A DNA stretch of 62,669 nt from Priapulus caudatus (GCF_000485595.1 NW_014577076.1:1338088-1400756); one strand, 5' to 3'; shown: positions 13,201-24,731, counted from the stretch's first letter. Notes: generated by a model from the sequence alone, not told the origin. A program made the numbers and translations.

Positions 13201-13460
13201 ACCTCGACGACTCAAACGACTCCGAGACGTTCTCCAGCGATGTCGCCCGAGACACGGACAGCCTCACCAGCGACGACGAAGAGGAGGTGGATGAGGCGGA
13301 TGATGAGTTGCACTCTGGTCGAATGATGCCAGCACGTTGCTGGAAGTCGCAGGACAGCGTCATTAGCACGGATAGCATTCGCATGATGCGAGCCATGTCG
13401 GCTGACACGGCGTCCGTGCGCTCCCTCGCTGATAGCAACACCGTCTACAGAGTTGTTATT
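10287..13460 (+). CDS. Exon 1 of large unrecognised disordered protein (residues 1-1058)
   Basis: This is the first coding exon of the only supported gene in the window. ATG 10287 sits in a good start context (A at -3, G at +4), and an in-frame TGA at 10269-10271 supports the start. The frame stays open for 3174 nt to a strong GTAAGT donor at 13461, in phase 0. The protein is acidic and Ser/Asp/Glu-rich, with no signal peptide or membrane segment visible. Residues 131-377 are thirteen 19-residue repeats of the type CDLECGNVVATVPHEQEGV. Near the end are a Ser/Asp/Glu cluster (TSDDEEEVDEADDE) and a Ser-rich stretch, SQDSVISTDSIRMMRAMSAD, which may be the start of a more conserved part. I recognise no family. 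A long antisense open frame over the repeats is a by-product of the repeat. Confidence 0.85.
10677..11417 (+). repeat. 57-bp tandem repeat coding 13 x 19 residues
   Basis: Thirteen in-register 57-nt units encode a 19-residue repeat with consensus near CDLECGNVVATVPHEQEGV. The middle units are almost identical; the first and the last three or four are degenerate, as in arrays that expand from the centre. Most units keep the Cys after D/E-x and the GNVV-AT core, and several also have a Cys (others Arg) at the first position. The period is divisible by three, so unit gain or loss keeps frame. Copy number is likely to vary between alleles. Confidence 0.95.
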
Positions 13461-13554
13461 GTAAGTATGCCTCGTCACAGGGCGGGGAGGGTAATCGTTA
13501 CTGGGTGAGGGAGATGCCATCACCCGGTGGAGGAGGAGGAGGAGGAGGCAGCTC

Positions 13555-13880
13555 GTCATGGTGTAGGGGGAGGGGTTCGTCATCGTGTAGGGGGAGGGGG
13601 TTAGCATCGTGTAGGGGGAGGGGGTTAGCATCGTGTAGGGGGAGGGGGTCGTCATCGTGTATGGAGAGGGGGTAGCATCGTTTAAGTGGAGGGGGTCGTC
13701 ACCGTGTAAGTGGAGTGGGTTAGCATCGTGTAGGGGGAGGGATCGTCATCGTGCAGGGGGAGGGGGTCGTCATCTTACAGGGGGACTGGGTTGTCCTCGG
13801 GAAGATGGAGGGAGTTCGTCACCGGATGAGGTGGAGGGGTATTTTCATGGGCACTCCGAAGAGCTGTCGAGGAAACGTAA
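13555..13880. repeat. G-rich 24-bp minisatellite just inside intron 1
   Basis: GTGTAG recurs at 13561, 13585, 13609 and 13633, giving a 24-bp period built on GTGTAGGGGGAGGGGG and CATC. Units then degrade to about 13880. It starts about 100 nt after the exon 1 donor and is preceded by a GGA run at about 13527-13547. The G-runs could form quadruplexes in DNA or in the pre-mRNA. Confidence 0.9.
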
Positions 13881-16404
13881 TTGGAATTTATTAGAACACT
13901 GAGCTGTTTGACCAGCTGGCAGGGATGTGGAACGAGCAGAGATTGCGCCCTGCGTTCGCGCGCGCGTCCGCGCGTGGAGGGGCGGGAGTGGGGAAGCGGG
14001 GAAGCAATATTAAACACTCCATGCTGAGGACCAATATGTGTCACAGCACACAAAGACACTGATAACATGTGAGTGGTCGCTGTTTACTCGCGCTGGAAGA
14101 GCGAACGCAAGATGAGAAGTCTATTATTTCTGGCGTCAGCGTGAGAGATGACTATCAAAATATATTACGCATCCAAAGCTGATGTTGGTGATGTTGCGTC
14201 ACCTGCTGCAATTGCGTGGCTTCTTGTCTGATATAACCCGCAAATGGTTTATCTCAATGACGTTTAAGAAGCGGTTAAGCGCAGTCTCAGTGAGCAGCTG
14301 GAATGGGTAAGTCATCGTGAGCGTGTGCCTGACACAAGTGATGCTTGTATGTTTTGTTTGCGGGAAAATAAAGGGCCACCGATCCCACTCACCTCACGCA
14401 TTAGCGAGATAGGCTGTCAAGTTTTCCCGAGGAGCATTCAAGTAATCAGAATGCAAGCGGGTTGGAGTACGGGAGTAGGAGCAGTTTTGTAAAGATGTTA
14501 GGTCGGGGTTGTACATGTACGCGGTGGATGTTGTGTCCTGTTGCTGTTATTGTAGCTGTACGTGCGGTGGCGCGAACGCAGGGAAATTGTGTTATTTGTG
14601 ATCAGCGTGGTTACTAGGTATAAGCGTAATGGAAAAGCCTGTCTTGTAGTCGCTATCCGAAATCTTTATTACTCATGCTTTCCATTCACTCGCGTCGTCA
14701 TATATTAGCATATATACTGTGTACATACAGCGAGGACTGCGCGTGGCAGACCGCTCGGCTCAAGCAGTCTAAACCTGGCTGTTGCATCAACGATGTGTCG
14801 AGCACCAGTGTAGTGAGGGAAGGAGCTGAGTGCTGCTGATACGATGCACCTGTTGTATACCGAGAAGCCCTGCTGCTGATCGTGACACATCCTGAGTGCC
14901 TGCCCGACTGAGTGACTGCAGGCCGTCACCGTCATGTTTGCATGGTACCGGTGGAGACGCTGAGGAAGCTGTGCGTTAGCGAGTCGCCCTGGCAACCCGT
15001 GATGGATGGCTGCCCGGCGGAGTGGCAAGCGCCAGCTGTCCGGCACTGCAATGTCGGGCCAATTACGCACATCGCGCGGATGTAAAGCCACGGTGCGATG
15101 GCTGGTGAGATTTCCCCACATCTCTCAGATCGCGGTTGTAAGTGGGGGATTCCGCTCTAACGAGCGTGCGTGGGGCTTCGTGACGAAGCCGGCACGAAGC
15201 CCTAATCCTCGCTCGCCGCCAGAAAAAAAAGCAAAGGGGTGAATAAAAAATGGTGGATCATTACGAGTGGGTGTCGCCAGAGCGGCCACGTTCGCCAATT
15301 AGAGATAGAGTGCAGGCAGATGGAGACTGCCAGTTTTAGTCTGCTGCTGTGGTGATGATCAGTCTCCATATGGTATATATGGATGAGGATGCGGAGTGCC
15401 GCAGCTGCCCGCTTGCTGAGGCGAGAACTGTCTCGTTTTTTTCTCGCGCGCGGTTGCGCTGTCGCTGCGGGCAGACGAGGGGCGTGTGAGGGGATACGCA
15501 CGCACACGATTCTTCCACGCCGCTGCCTAGAACACGTGTTGAAATTTTTAAACGAACGGCCATGCGGGCGACGACTTTGTTTGCGGGTTTTCGGGAGGCC
15601 AATAGCGGTCAGAGGATGCGTGTTGAGAGGACGTGCGTACGTTGATCGGCGTTTTTCTTCTTGTTGTTGTTTTTGTTATTGTGTCTGTAGTAGAGTGTTG
15701 TTTGCTTGCTTGTGCGCGTGCCATCGATCGGAATAGAAAGGCAAGAGTGGCGCCGCTCAGTGAAGTCACCCGTGAACAAGTTTGACCGAGGAAGGATGAA
15801 CCTATGGGATCTCTTCTGGTGGCCGGTAATTCTGTTGCGTGCGGCATTCCCATCGCGTGTGTGTCTGTGGGTCGCGCGGGCATTGTGTGTTCGTTAAACA
15901 CGAACGCGAGAGAGAGGAGCTAGAGTGGTCGTAAATGTACAGCTGTGTTATATAGATGCAGGAAATCTGCTGATGCGGTGCTCGCTGTATAGAGCTCGTG
16001 TAACGCAATTATGGGGCGAGATGATGTGCAGCGCTTCCTTTTGTGAGTGGGCGGGTGAGTGTGCTTTCTACATTAATGCACCACCGACAGCAGATGGTAT
16101 ATTAACTTCACGTATGTATGTACGAAGAGTGTGCCAGAGAGGGGGGTGAGAGAGTGATGATAAGATAGACTGATCGCGAGGAAGAGTGAAGGGAGAGCGT
16201 TGTGAAATTAAATAGGTACGAGAAAAGGCGAAGCTAGAAGCAACGAGGAGACCGAGAAGAGAGAGAGAGAGAGAGATGCAGGAGCAGAGCAGCAGAGACG
16301 AGAGAGAGAGAGCAGACGAGATGAGAGAGTGAAGACGGAGAGAGAGAGAGAGAGACGAGCAGAGAGAGAAGACGGGCGGAGCACGAGAGGCAGAGACGAG
16401 AGAG
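13881..16404. other. Intron 1, unique part
   Basis: No exon is supported. At 15129-15137 a 9-nt piece (ATCGCGGTT) sits between an acceptor-like CATCTCTCAG and a GTAAGT donor; it would fit as a phase-0 microexon but could be chance. GA-rich simple sequence fills about 16255-16400. Confidence 0.45.
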
Positions 16405-17785
16405 CAGAGCAATAACAACACAAAATACGAAAATAACACGCTGTTTTAGCGCACTGCCCGCTACGTCCTTCTGTGTTCAGTTTCGCAGCTCCGTAATTCA
16501 GAATAAGCCCACCTGCCTTTCTTCGTTGAGACATGATGGGGCGTCACCGAGGTCCGCGCCCCTTGACCCAGTTAACACCTACCGTCTCTCACCAGCCTGT
16601 TAATTTTACGTAAATAATGAAATGCCGCGGCCGATGCATTTTCCCAGTCGAAGTGGAACATTTTCGCCATTTTCACTCGGCATGTCGAAGTGATGCGAGT
16701 GCGTCATGTTCATTAAACATTGAAGTTTTCTTCAACAATTAAAATAATTTCGAAAATCCGCTAACTGCCGGCTACTCGATTGTTTTAGCCAATGAACGTA
16801 GCTGGTCGCTGTGTCGTCTCTTGCAGGCATGCTTTCATGCTTGCGCGCTTACAGCGTCGAACATGGATTATCGAGGCAGGCATCCCTCACAAAATACAGC
16901 AACACATGTGTGTGGGCTTACATATAGCTTGTGACGTACGGTGTTTCGGAAGTTCTGGCGATGATATAACCTCGTAATATTCTCAGGCATATTTCTTAAG
17001 GTGCCATGGAACATTTTACCAATTTAGTGGATGTCAGTTAGTCACGGATATGTCAGGCAAGTAAGTAGCTAACGGCTATATGTTTTCAGCATACGTTCAC
17101 CATTTATTTGCCCAACAGGGGTCGATCAGTTGTTCGAAGAAATTGTCGGTGAATATTTATTTGATTGCAGACGTTTCCAGCAGTGCCTTGTTGTTTCACA
17201 GCTGCTTGTACGTCACTGCCACGTGCGTCGAGAGCCACAAACTCAACAACAATTTTCATCTCTGCTTATTGTTCGCCTGACAATGCTGTGATTGATCACG
17301 GGAGGGGGTGCATGTAAGCAGGAGACAATTTTCTGGACCGCGTGTCCGAAAACACAATCTCCACTTGCACAATTTCATGGGCCATTTCAATTGGGAAGCT
17401 CGTTGCATAATCGGACCCCCAACAAGCCCTTTGCAACGTGACTAACATCAAGGAAATTCCAACACGGTCTGGTATATTCCCTTATTTAGCCGCCGCTAGT
17501 TCTTATTATAGAACAAGAGTCTTCATTGTTATCTTCTAAAACAGCAGACCATCCGCTGACCGCTGTGAGACGTGCGCGCGGCCTCGAACTTTGGGGCCAT
17601 TTTTTGGGTTCTCACATGCGGACAGCGCTTCAATACCTTGCAACATCCCGCGCGTCCGCGTGCGCATATCCGCGAACATGCGCGTCTCATCCGCGCAGGC
17701 TCAGGAGATCAACAGGCAAAGCTGTTGCCACGACAATCTGTAATTCATGTCTATCTGATAGCATCCAAGATAGTTTAATCTAGTG
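16405..17785 (-). repeat. Interspersed repeat B, inverted and diverged copy
   Basis: Read on the minus strand, this segment is collinear with 31955-33130, 29220-30380 and 42959-44160. For example, its TTGTTTTAGCCAATGAACGT is the reverse of the CATTGGCTAAAACAA string in the other copies. It differs from them by many small insertions. Its left end (minus sense) starts at the same AGACATGA...ACAAGATT point as the copy at 42959, which suggests a real element boundary. I see no terminal inverted repeats and no long open frame, so the class is unknown. Confidence 0.75.
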
Positions 17786-18239
17786 CCAGGCTTCATGCAC
17801 TTATAACATGTGATATGCACGTGTTTAATGCACGTGTGTGTTCGTACACGATTGCTTTAAGTTGCTAGAAGCGGAAGCTTAAGTTACTGGCGCTGCCATG
17901 TGGTTCAGCTTAAATTTTTCGCCGCAGAAGATTGGTGATTCACTCTAAAATATTTCGCTTAGAGGATTTATCATACTGCTGAGGGTGGCGCAGATGCCGT
18001 AGCCTGTCGCGTCGTGGCCGCTGCGGCGCATCTTAATGTGTGGGCTGCTTGTACACGGTGATCGTACTATGGCTGTGCTGCGTGCCATGTGGTGCGCGTG
18101 GCATGGGGAGTTGGGGTGGGAATGCCGATGGGCGGGGGTGCGGGGTTGATCTTCTGGCTAGCTGTGGGCTGGCGCTACAATTAGGAAGAGTATTAACTGC
18201 GGGAGATGAGAAGGAAGCGGGAAGGAGTACGAAGTGAGA

Positions 18240-18620
18240 GAGAAGGAGAGCAGGAGATTGTAGTAGTATGTAGTATTGTGGTGAGTGTGAGTGTGAGAGG
18301 AGTGTGGGGTGGGGTATGTATCGTAGTGTACTGTATGTATTGTATGTCATGTATCGTATGTATGCTATGTATGCTATGTATGTATAGCTAGTGGTATAGT
18401 ATGGATGTATGTACTGTGTGTACTGTATGTATGTATGTAGTGTATGGAGTGTGAAGGTGGGTAGTGTGATGTAGGGGGGGTTATGGTATGTGAGGTTGCT
18501 TGATGGATGTATGTATGTAATGTATGGTATGGTATGGTAATGTATGTATGATGTATTATCTGTATTGCTATGTATGTATGCATGCATGCATGCATGCATT
18601 GCATTGCCATGCATGCCATG
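18240..18620. repeat. GTAT-rich simple sequence
   Basis: Degenerate TGTATG/GTAT repeats run for about 380 bp and end in a GCAT run (about 18578-18602). The open frames on the minus strand are translations of this repeat. Confidence 0.85.
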
Positions 18621-18637
18621 CAGTGGTAGGGTGTTAG

Positions 18638-20043
18638 AGAAAGGAGACCGATCGAAAGGAGAGGGATGGATGGTGAAGTCTTTCTTAAGTGATTAGGCGG
18701 GGGAGGAATAGTGATTCGCGTTTGAAGTAGACCAAATACTACTTCTCAGCAAGGACAGCAGTGATGAGCGCGATGAGGTCCTAATCAATTGAACATTGGA
18801 CGTAGTATACATAGAAACATTCTATATAGGGTTGAACAGTCAAACAAAGATGCCTTAATATAGAGAGTTGACAGTTGCGTGCTAAAAGGTGTGCTGGGTG
18901 TTTTGGTGGGTGGCGGCGTAAAGATTGAGTTTGTGCACAAAAGCGCTGCCGCATTTTTAGCTAGCGCTTGGCACATCCTGTCAAGATGGTGAGGCTATTT
19001 GCCAGGAGTGTGGGGGGCTGCGTTCCGATCTACGTCCCGTCCGCTATCCGTCCGCTCCGTCCGCCGCGGCGTACGTTGCGTGTCGAGACATTGGCTGGGG
19101 ACGTACGTCAAGAGCGATAACTTTCAAGTAACCGTTATGACCCACATGTTATCATAATGCATTATAGTTGTTGACTCCTATGGACGAGATAGTTTTGAAC
19201 CGGTCCTCTAATTTGCGAGCCACGCCAAGTTGACCTACATTCGAGCCACGTGCCACTTTTTAGTGCACGGGGGGCGCGCAGATGAGTCCAAAATAAGGGA
19301 GTGGAAGCCCTAAACTCTTTTGGGGTAAGAGGCTGCCGGAATACGTGTAGAGGAGGGATCAGGCTTCTCATGATGACTTCGAGGGGATGTCGCACTGGCG
19401 TATGTTTCCATGCAGTGAGCTGTGTGTGGGGGCGGCGGTATTGTGGCGGCCATCTGTTGAGAAGTTCCAAAGGGAGTGGGGAGAGCGCGAGGTGAGTGGC
19501 GAAGAGAGTGGGTATTTTCTGGAGAGGGATAGGGCTGGGAGCGTCGCCAGACGCGGGTGGTAGAGAGCATGAGAGGTTCGGGTGCGTTGATTACCGAGGC
19601 ATTTTCGGCGAGTAGTGTGTGTGTCTGCGGGAAACCAAAGTTATCACACTTTAGAGAAACATAGGATGGGCGGCCATATTGGATTTACAAGATCGGCCAC
19701 ACGTGAAAATTTGTTTATTTTGAATAACATAGACTCCATTAACGACTCGCTAGCAAGACATAATTTTTGTGTCGATAACCAACCATTTCCGATAGGGGTG
19801 GAAAACACATAAGTCTTGACACCGTTAGAAAGCCATAGAGGAGGTCCATCTTGATTTAAAGATGGCCGTTCAATGAAATTGGTTTATTTGCTTTAAATAA
19901 ACTAAAGATCCTTAAATATCGTAGAGGCATAATATTTGGTGTCGTCAACCCAACATTTTATGACCCATAGGTCTCATACCTGAGTGTGGACCTACTGTAG
20001 CGACAGAACTTTAGCGGAACATTTACGTAATCCAGATAACATG
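18638..20043 (+). repeat. Interspersed repeat C, first copy
   Basis: This is collinear with 37209-38325. Shared marks include a GTCC/GTCCG run (about 19034-19062 versus 37490-37545), the GACCCACATGTT and TTGACCTACATTCGAGCCACG strings, and downstream GTCGTAGAGACATAAT/GATGGCGGCCAT modules. Compared with the second copy it carries many one- or two-base insertions. No transposase-like frame is visible. Confidence 0.75.
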
Positions 20044-20620
20044 CTACGTTGCGGCCAAACGTTGGGGGCCAACGGCTGTCTTCAGCTCTTCGCAAACGTT
20101 AGGGCCAACGTCGCATCGAACGTCTTTAGTTCTCCAGCGTCGCCAACGTTGGCGCCCAACGTTGGCAGCCAACATTGGGCCAACGCGTGGGCCGACGTGG
20201 CCCAACCGTCTGGCGCGGCGCAACGCAGGTCTAGCCAAATCGGTTGAGCCCAAACCGGTCATAGGACTCACCTATTGCTCAACGTCTGGCCGCAAACGAT
20301 CAGACAAGCCGAACGTTGATCCAACGTCTTCTTTTGCTGCAGTCGTGCCAACGTTGGCCCAACGTTGGCAAGCCAAAACATTGGGCCAACGGCAGTGGAG
20401 GCGAACGTGTGCCCAACAGGTCGAAAGACTCATAATATGCCCAACGTTCCGGCCGCGAACGGTCAGACAGCCAAGGCGTTGATCCAATACGATCTGTTTT
20501 TGCTCAGCTGCCAACGTTGGGCCCAAGACGTTGCAGCCAACATTGCGCCCAACGGCAGTCAGCCAACGTTGGCCCAACGTCATATTGCCAACGTTGGCCC
20601 AACGTCAGACAGACAGTACG
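20044..20620. repeat. AACGTTGG-rich, locally palindromic repeat array
   Basis: Dozens of GCCAACGTTGGCC-type motifs, built around the self-complementary AACGTT, follow each other at irregular spacing. A shorter version at 38325-38470 follows the second copy of repeat C, so the array probably belongs to that repeat or a neighbour of it. Confidence 0.8.
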
Positions 20621-20777
20621 TTCGACTGGAATATTTTATTGTTTTTATTTGCGCGATATTCGAAAACCAAAATGGCGATCATTTAGGCGTAGCACCATCT
20701 CTCGTCAAGATTTCAGACTTTCAGATCTGAAACATTTATTTTCGCATCAAAACTTATGCATATATATATATCATTAT

Positions 20778-20837
20778 CAAGAGCATATAATGGGAGATAT
20801 ATGCTATATAATGGGAGTTCTCCCATATATACTCTTG
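20778..20837. other. Near-perfect hairpin, CAAGAG...CTCTTG
   Basis: CAAGAGCATATAATGGGAGA (20778-20797) pairs with the segment at 20819-20837 with one mismatch and one bulge. A second ATGGGAG inside the loop allows an alternative, tighter hairpin with CTCCCAT. The tip resembles that of the hairpin at 7110-7152. Confidence 0.75.
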
Positions 20838-21573
20838 CTTTATATATCCCCCTCCCTCTTCTATCACACCCAAGGTGAGCTACAGTGTCATTGACACTTT
20901 CATTATTACAAGCAGCTGGAAGTGGCCGGATTTTTAGCTTCATTGTTTGTAATTGTATTGAAGAAACAACACACGCGTAGCAGGCATGTTCGTTGAACGT
21001 CACGTTTTCGTTGAAATATAATTACGTAAATTTCAACGTAGCTACAGTACATCTTGTATACATGCAGCATGCTTAGTCAACTTGAAGCGATCGCAAAGAA
21101 ATCTTGAGAGACCTTCATGCTTGTACGTAAACTAATGTAGTTTAATTCAAGTATTTTTTCCAATCTCTTGAAGAGCATTTACGATAATATTATTCTTAGC
21201 GGTGACGTAGCGAAACTAACTTTCCTGCTGAAGATTCTCATCGTACGACATTGTGTAGATCTGAGCTTGACATCCCCATTATACACCCCCATTAGACGGA
21301 TGAGCGAGCAATTTTAATGCATTCGTTTGCCCTCCCGTGTCCGGGCATGACCTATAAGCAGCGTCACATGTCCCCGCAGCGACGTCTCTTGCAAGCGTGC
21401 GCTGGCGTGTAACGAATGCGTGGTCAGCATGGTGGCGGTGGCGGGATGGCTTGCCTGGCTAGCAGGCCAGCCGTTGTTGGAGCGGGCTTGAGAGGAGGGA
21501 ATGCTGCGAAGGTGCATGGCGCCAACCGCTCATGCAGCCAACCGCGCGTAAAAACGAAACTCTGCTGCCAGCG

Positions 21574-21590
21574 GCAGCAGCAGCAGCAGC

Positions 21591-21630
<40 letters not shown>

Positions 21631-21639
21631 GCAGCAACA

Positions 21640-21702
<63 letters not shown>

Positions 21703-21776
21703 CTAACAACAGCAGCAGCAACCGCAACAACAGTGGAAATAGCTCAGCAGTGGCGGCAGCAGCAGTTACAGCCATA
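21574..21776 (+). repeat. (CAG/CAA)n triplet tract
   Basis: CAG and CAA triplets run without interruption from about 21575 to 21703, with looser CAR triplets to about 21776. On the + strand this would read as a roughly 40-residue polyglutamine run ending in a stop at 21704-21706. No splice sites or conserved flanks mark it as an exon, so I treat it as an intronic microsatellite. Confidence 0.9.
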
Positions 21777-21857
21777 ACAGCAGTAACAGCAGCAACAGCC
21801 GTAACATCAGTAGCTGTGGCGCGTGCCTCTCTCATCCTTACTGAACCTATCTGAAGG

Positions 21858-21860
<3 letters not shown>

Positions 21861-21890
<30 letters not shown>
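21861..21890. repeat. (TG)n microsatellite
   Basis: Fifteen or so uninterrupted TG units in intron 1. Confidence 0.95.
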
Positions 21891-21891
<1 letters not shown>

Positions 21892-21949
21892 ATTGTGTGA
21901 CGGTCGCCCTGCCTGCGTGCTAGTTGAGTGTGTGTGGGGAGGGGGTGCT

Positions 21950-21965
21950 CCAATGTATATAAAAG
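21950..21965 (+). promoter_or_regulatory. Possible internal TATA promoter before exon 2
   Basis: A CCAAT pentamer runs into TATATAAAAG (21956-21965), a strong TATA match, followed by GC-rich sequence. It lies 440 bp upstream of exon 2, so it could start a shorter transcript that skips exon 1. The first clear ATGs downstream (about 22053-22080) do not join exon 2 in frame, so the idea is weak. Confidence 0.2.
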
Positions 21966-22406
21966 CGCGCATTCAGACAGCTTGATTGCGATTTTACGAC
22001 GTAATGTATTTCTTTCTTGTGTGTTTTTCCCGCCGCCGATAAAATTTCTCGAATGCATCATGCAAGCCGAGATGGAGAAGGGGTTTATGAACCGGAAATT
22101 TTGCCTATGGAAATCCCGGATCATGATTAGTGGTATGCAGTGAGTGGTGGCAAGCCACTCGCAAGGAATAGCCGGCTTCTCAGCAGGCGTAATATATATC
22201 ATGTGGGGCATCGTAGATGGCAATCTAGCTGGAATATGCAAATATTTAGTTTGATCCCCGAAGAGTTTTATGTTTATGTCCCGGCACCTTTATGCAGTGG
22301 ATTTTATGCTCCATATGGCATGTGATTTCTTTAACATACGATTTTTTATGCTAAATAGAAACTCACGTGTTTGCACTTCTCTGACATCGTAACTGTTTAC
22401 TTACAG

Positions 22407-22499
22407 ACCCTTAAGCAGAACACGGAGGTGAAAGATGAAGATGAATCGGTAAAGAAGGAGTCATGCAGCACACAGACCTCAGGTCGCAGCTATGCAGCC
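22407..22499 (+). CDS. Exon 2 (residues 1059-1089), TQT motif
   Basis: The exon is bounded by a good acceptor (TTTACTTACAG) and a GTGAGT donor. It is 93 nt long, phase 0 at both ends, matching exon 1 and exon 3. The peptide is charged and Lys/Glu/Asp-rich, then reads KKESCSTQTSGRSYAA. The STQT core (TQT at residues 1080-1082) resembles dynein light chain LC8 ligands. It sits between a 8.9-kb intron and a repeat-filled intron of 16.6 kb or more. Confidence 0.75.
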
Positions 22500-22617
22500 G
22501 TGAGTATACACAAATCGTAAACCACGCGGTCGGTTAGATACAAATATGTAGCCCTGAAAACAGTATAGGGCCTAGCTATTCTGTTTGGGCAACAATGTGG
22601 TATCTCATAGCCGGTAT

Positions 22618-22736
22618 GCGTGTGATAGTGCTTGCGCGTGTGCGTCCGTGCGTGCGTGCGCCCGTGCGTGCGTCAGTGTATGTGTGCGTCAGTGTGTGTG
22701 TGTGTGTGCGTGTGTGTGTGCGTGTGCGTGTGCTAG
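22618..22736. repeat. GTGCG/GTGT microsatellite
   Basis: TG/CG dinucleotide-rich sequence directly before the first copy of block U. Confidence 0.9.
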
Positions 22737-23867
22737 TAGAGGCTGCTTGTAATGGCTTCGTCTTTCATATAGTTTTAGATGACTAGTGTTTGTCTGACTG
22801 TTATTGTGTTCTCGGCGGATGGGTGATAGTATAGTATATCATGGGCCAAGGGAGATGTGAGAGCGGCGAATATATGTAAACGACTTTACCGCTGTGTCTG
22901 ACTACTATATATGGTCACAACACATTTTCACCGTCTTTTCTGCACCAGGGGGCAACACTGTTGCTGTGTCGCAGCAGATACGGGTTTTCACGAATTAATT
23001 CGAATGTCTGCAGTCTAGAAATTCTGATGCGTGTATCGGGACCCTCGGGCATCGACGACTCTGTGTTAAACTTGCTCGTTTAATTGTCAGAGAGATTTAT
23101 GTTATGTCCGTTATGCTTGGTTCTCACGCAGCGGACGTGTTTCTTAAACGCTGCGAAATGCTACAAATTTTACGTTGTTAGCCTCGAGGGAGACGTCGCT
23201 ATTCATACGTACTACATTCATTCGTCGTTTTAGCAGCAGCGCATGCACGCACCAGCACTGGTCACTGATCAAGATGAGTATACAGTTTCATTTGCAGCAA
23301 CAACTCACCCTGCCAGGCAGATCTCTCTTTGTGGGAGAACATGCGGGCGAAACGCTGCCTTGGGTGTGCAGGGTACATCTGGCATGGACAGAAAATATTC
23401 CAGCCGATATCTGATATTTGTGACAAGAGTGGATTGCTGTCCCACGGGACAGCTTTGGGAATCGCCGCTGAGTGATGTTAAATAGACAAAGGATGCTCGC
23501 ACGTGGGTGCACAAAGACTCACGACAACAGCAAAAAAAGCTATTCAAAGAGAAAAAAAAGAGAGATTTAGACGTCAGAAGTTGTGTGGGCAGCAGAATTA
23601 TATGCGTGTGCTTTGTTCTAACTAGGGATTTCATTGCTTAAAGATCAGATTAGATGGGCAAGTGCGGTTTTCTCTAATGCATGGGCTAGGTAATAGCTGT
23701 GTCTGTCCTGAATATGTAAATACTGATATATAGTATATAGGTATATAGAAGTCGTGCATCGAGATTGATTAACAATGGTTCTGATGTCACTGAATATCAC
23801 AATGAAGTGAATGGCACTGTGGTGACTCTGTATCTCATTCAGCACGCCTGCGAGGCTGCCATGCGCA
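22733..23867 (+). repeat. Block U, copy 1
   Basis: This segment of about 1.1 kb is nearly identical to 25415-26567 and 36009-37160 apart from small indels. It contains no convincing gene; short open frames differ between copies because of the indels. It runs straight into the 38-bp minisatellite. Confidence 0.9.
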
Positions 23868-24706
23868 TGAACCTACAGCTACGTCACCATGGTGCTAGGC
23901 ACATGTAAGCTACCAGCTACATCACCATGATGCTAGCAATGTAACCTACCAGCTACGTCGCCATGATTGCTAGGCACATGTAAGATACCACTACGTCACC
24001 ATGATGCTAGGCACATGTAAGCTACCAGCTACGTCGCCATGATGCTAGGCACATGTAAGCTACCAGCTAGTCGCCATTGATGCTAGGCACATGTAAGCTA
24101 CAGCTACGTCACCATGATACTAGGCACATGTAACCTACCAGCTACGTCACCATGATACTAGGCACATGTAACCTACAGCTACGTCGCCATGATCTAGGCA
24201 CATGTAAGCTACCAGCTACGTCTCACCATGATGGTAGCACATGTAACCAGGGTTCTCAAGCATTTTCATTTAGCATGGCGGCTGCTTTTACGGGCCTAGT
24301 TTTAGCATTTTTTAGCTAATTTTAGCATGAGCGGTTATGATATTAGAGTGGGGTGCATTTTAGGATGGCGGGCTCGACGATAGCCTGCATATGCGGGCCG
24401 CCAGGCTATAAGTGCTCTTGGAGAACCCTGGTAACCTACCAGCTACCGTCACCATGTGCTAGGCACATGTAACCTACCAGCTACGTCACCATGATGTACT
24501 AGGCACATGTAAATACCAGCTACGTCACCATGATACTAGGCACAATGTAACTACCATGCCAGCGCTACGTCACCATGATTGCTAGGCACGATGTATTAAC
24601 CTACCAGCTACGTCACCATATGCTAAGGACAATGTATAACTACCAGCCTACGTCACCATGATGTAGGACATGTAACCTACGGCTAAACGGTCGCTCATGG
24701 TGCTAG
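23868..24706 (+). repeat. 38-bp minisatellite, array 1
   Basis: Tandem units of about 38 bp contain CCAGCTACGTCACCATGATG and CTAGGCACATGTAAC. The array is interrupted by a MITE at 24247-24431 and ends at the first N gap. Units carry many single-base gaps and insertions compared with array 2. Confidence 0.95.
24247..24431. mobile_element. PIF/Harbinger-like MITE, copy 1
   Basis: A 185-bp element begins CCAGGGTTCTC and ends CTTGGAGAACCCTGG, so its ends are inverted repeats (about 15 bp, with one base missing in the left arm here). It interrupts a minisatellite unit and is flanked on both sides by TAA, a 3-bp target duplication of the TWA type known for PIF/Harbinger elements. It has no coding capacity, so it is non-autonomous. 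Confidence 0.75.
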
Positions 24707-24731
24707 NNNNNNNNNNNNNNNNNNNNNNNNN
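24707..24731. other. Assembly gap (25 N)
   Basis: Unknown bases interrupt minisatellite array 1; the right side restarts in GT-rich simple sequence. The true size is unknown. Confidence 0.99.

Noticed and set aside
14705-15121. 138-codon minus-strand frame in intron 1
   Set aside because: No family resemblance, and no support from flanking splice sites or neighbours.
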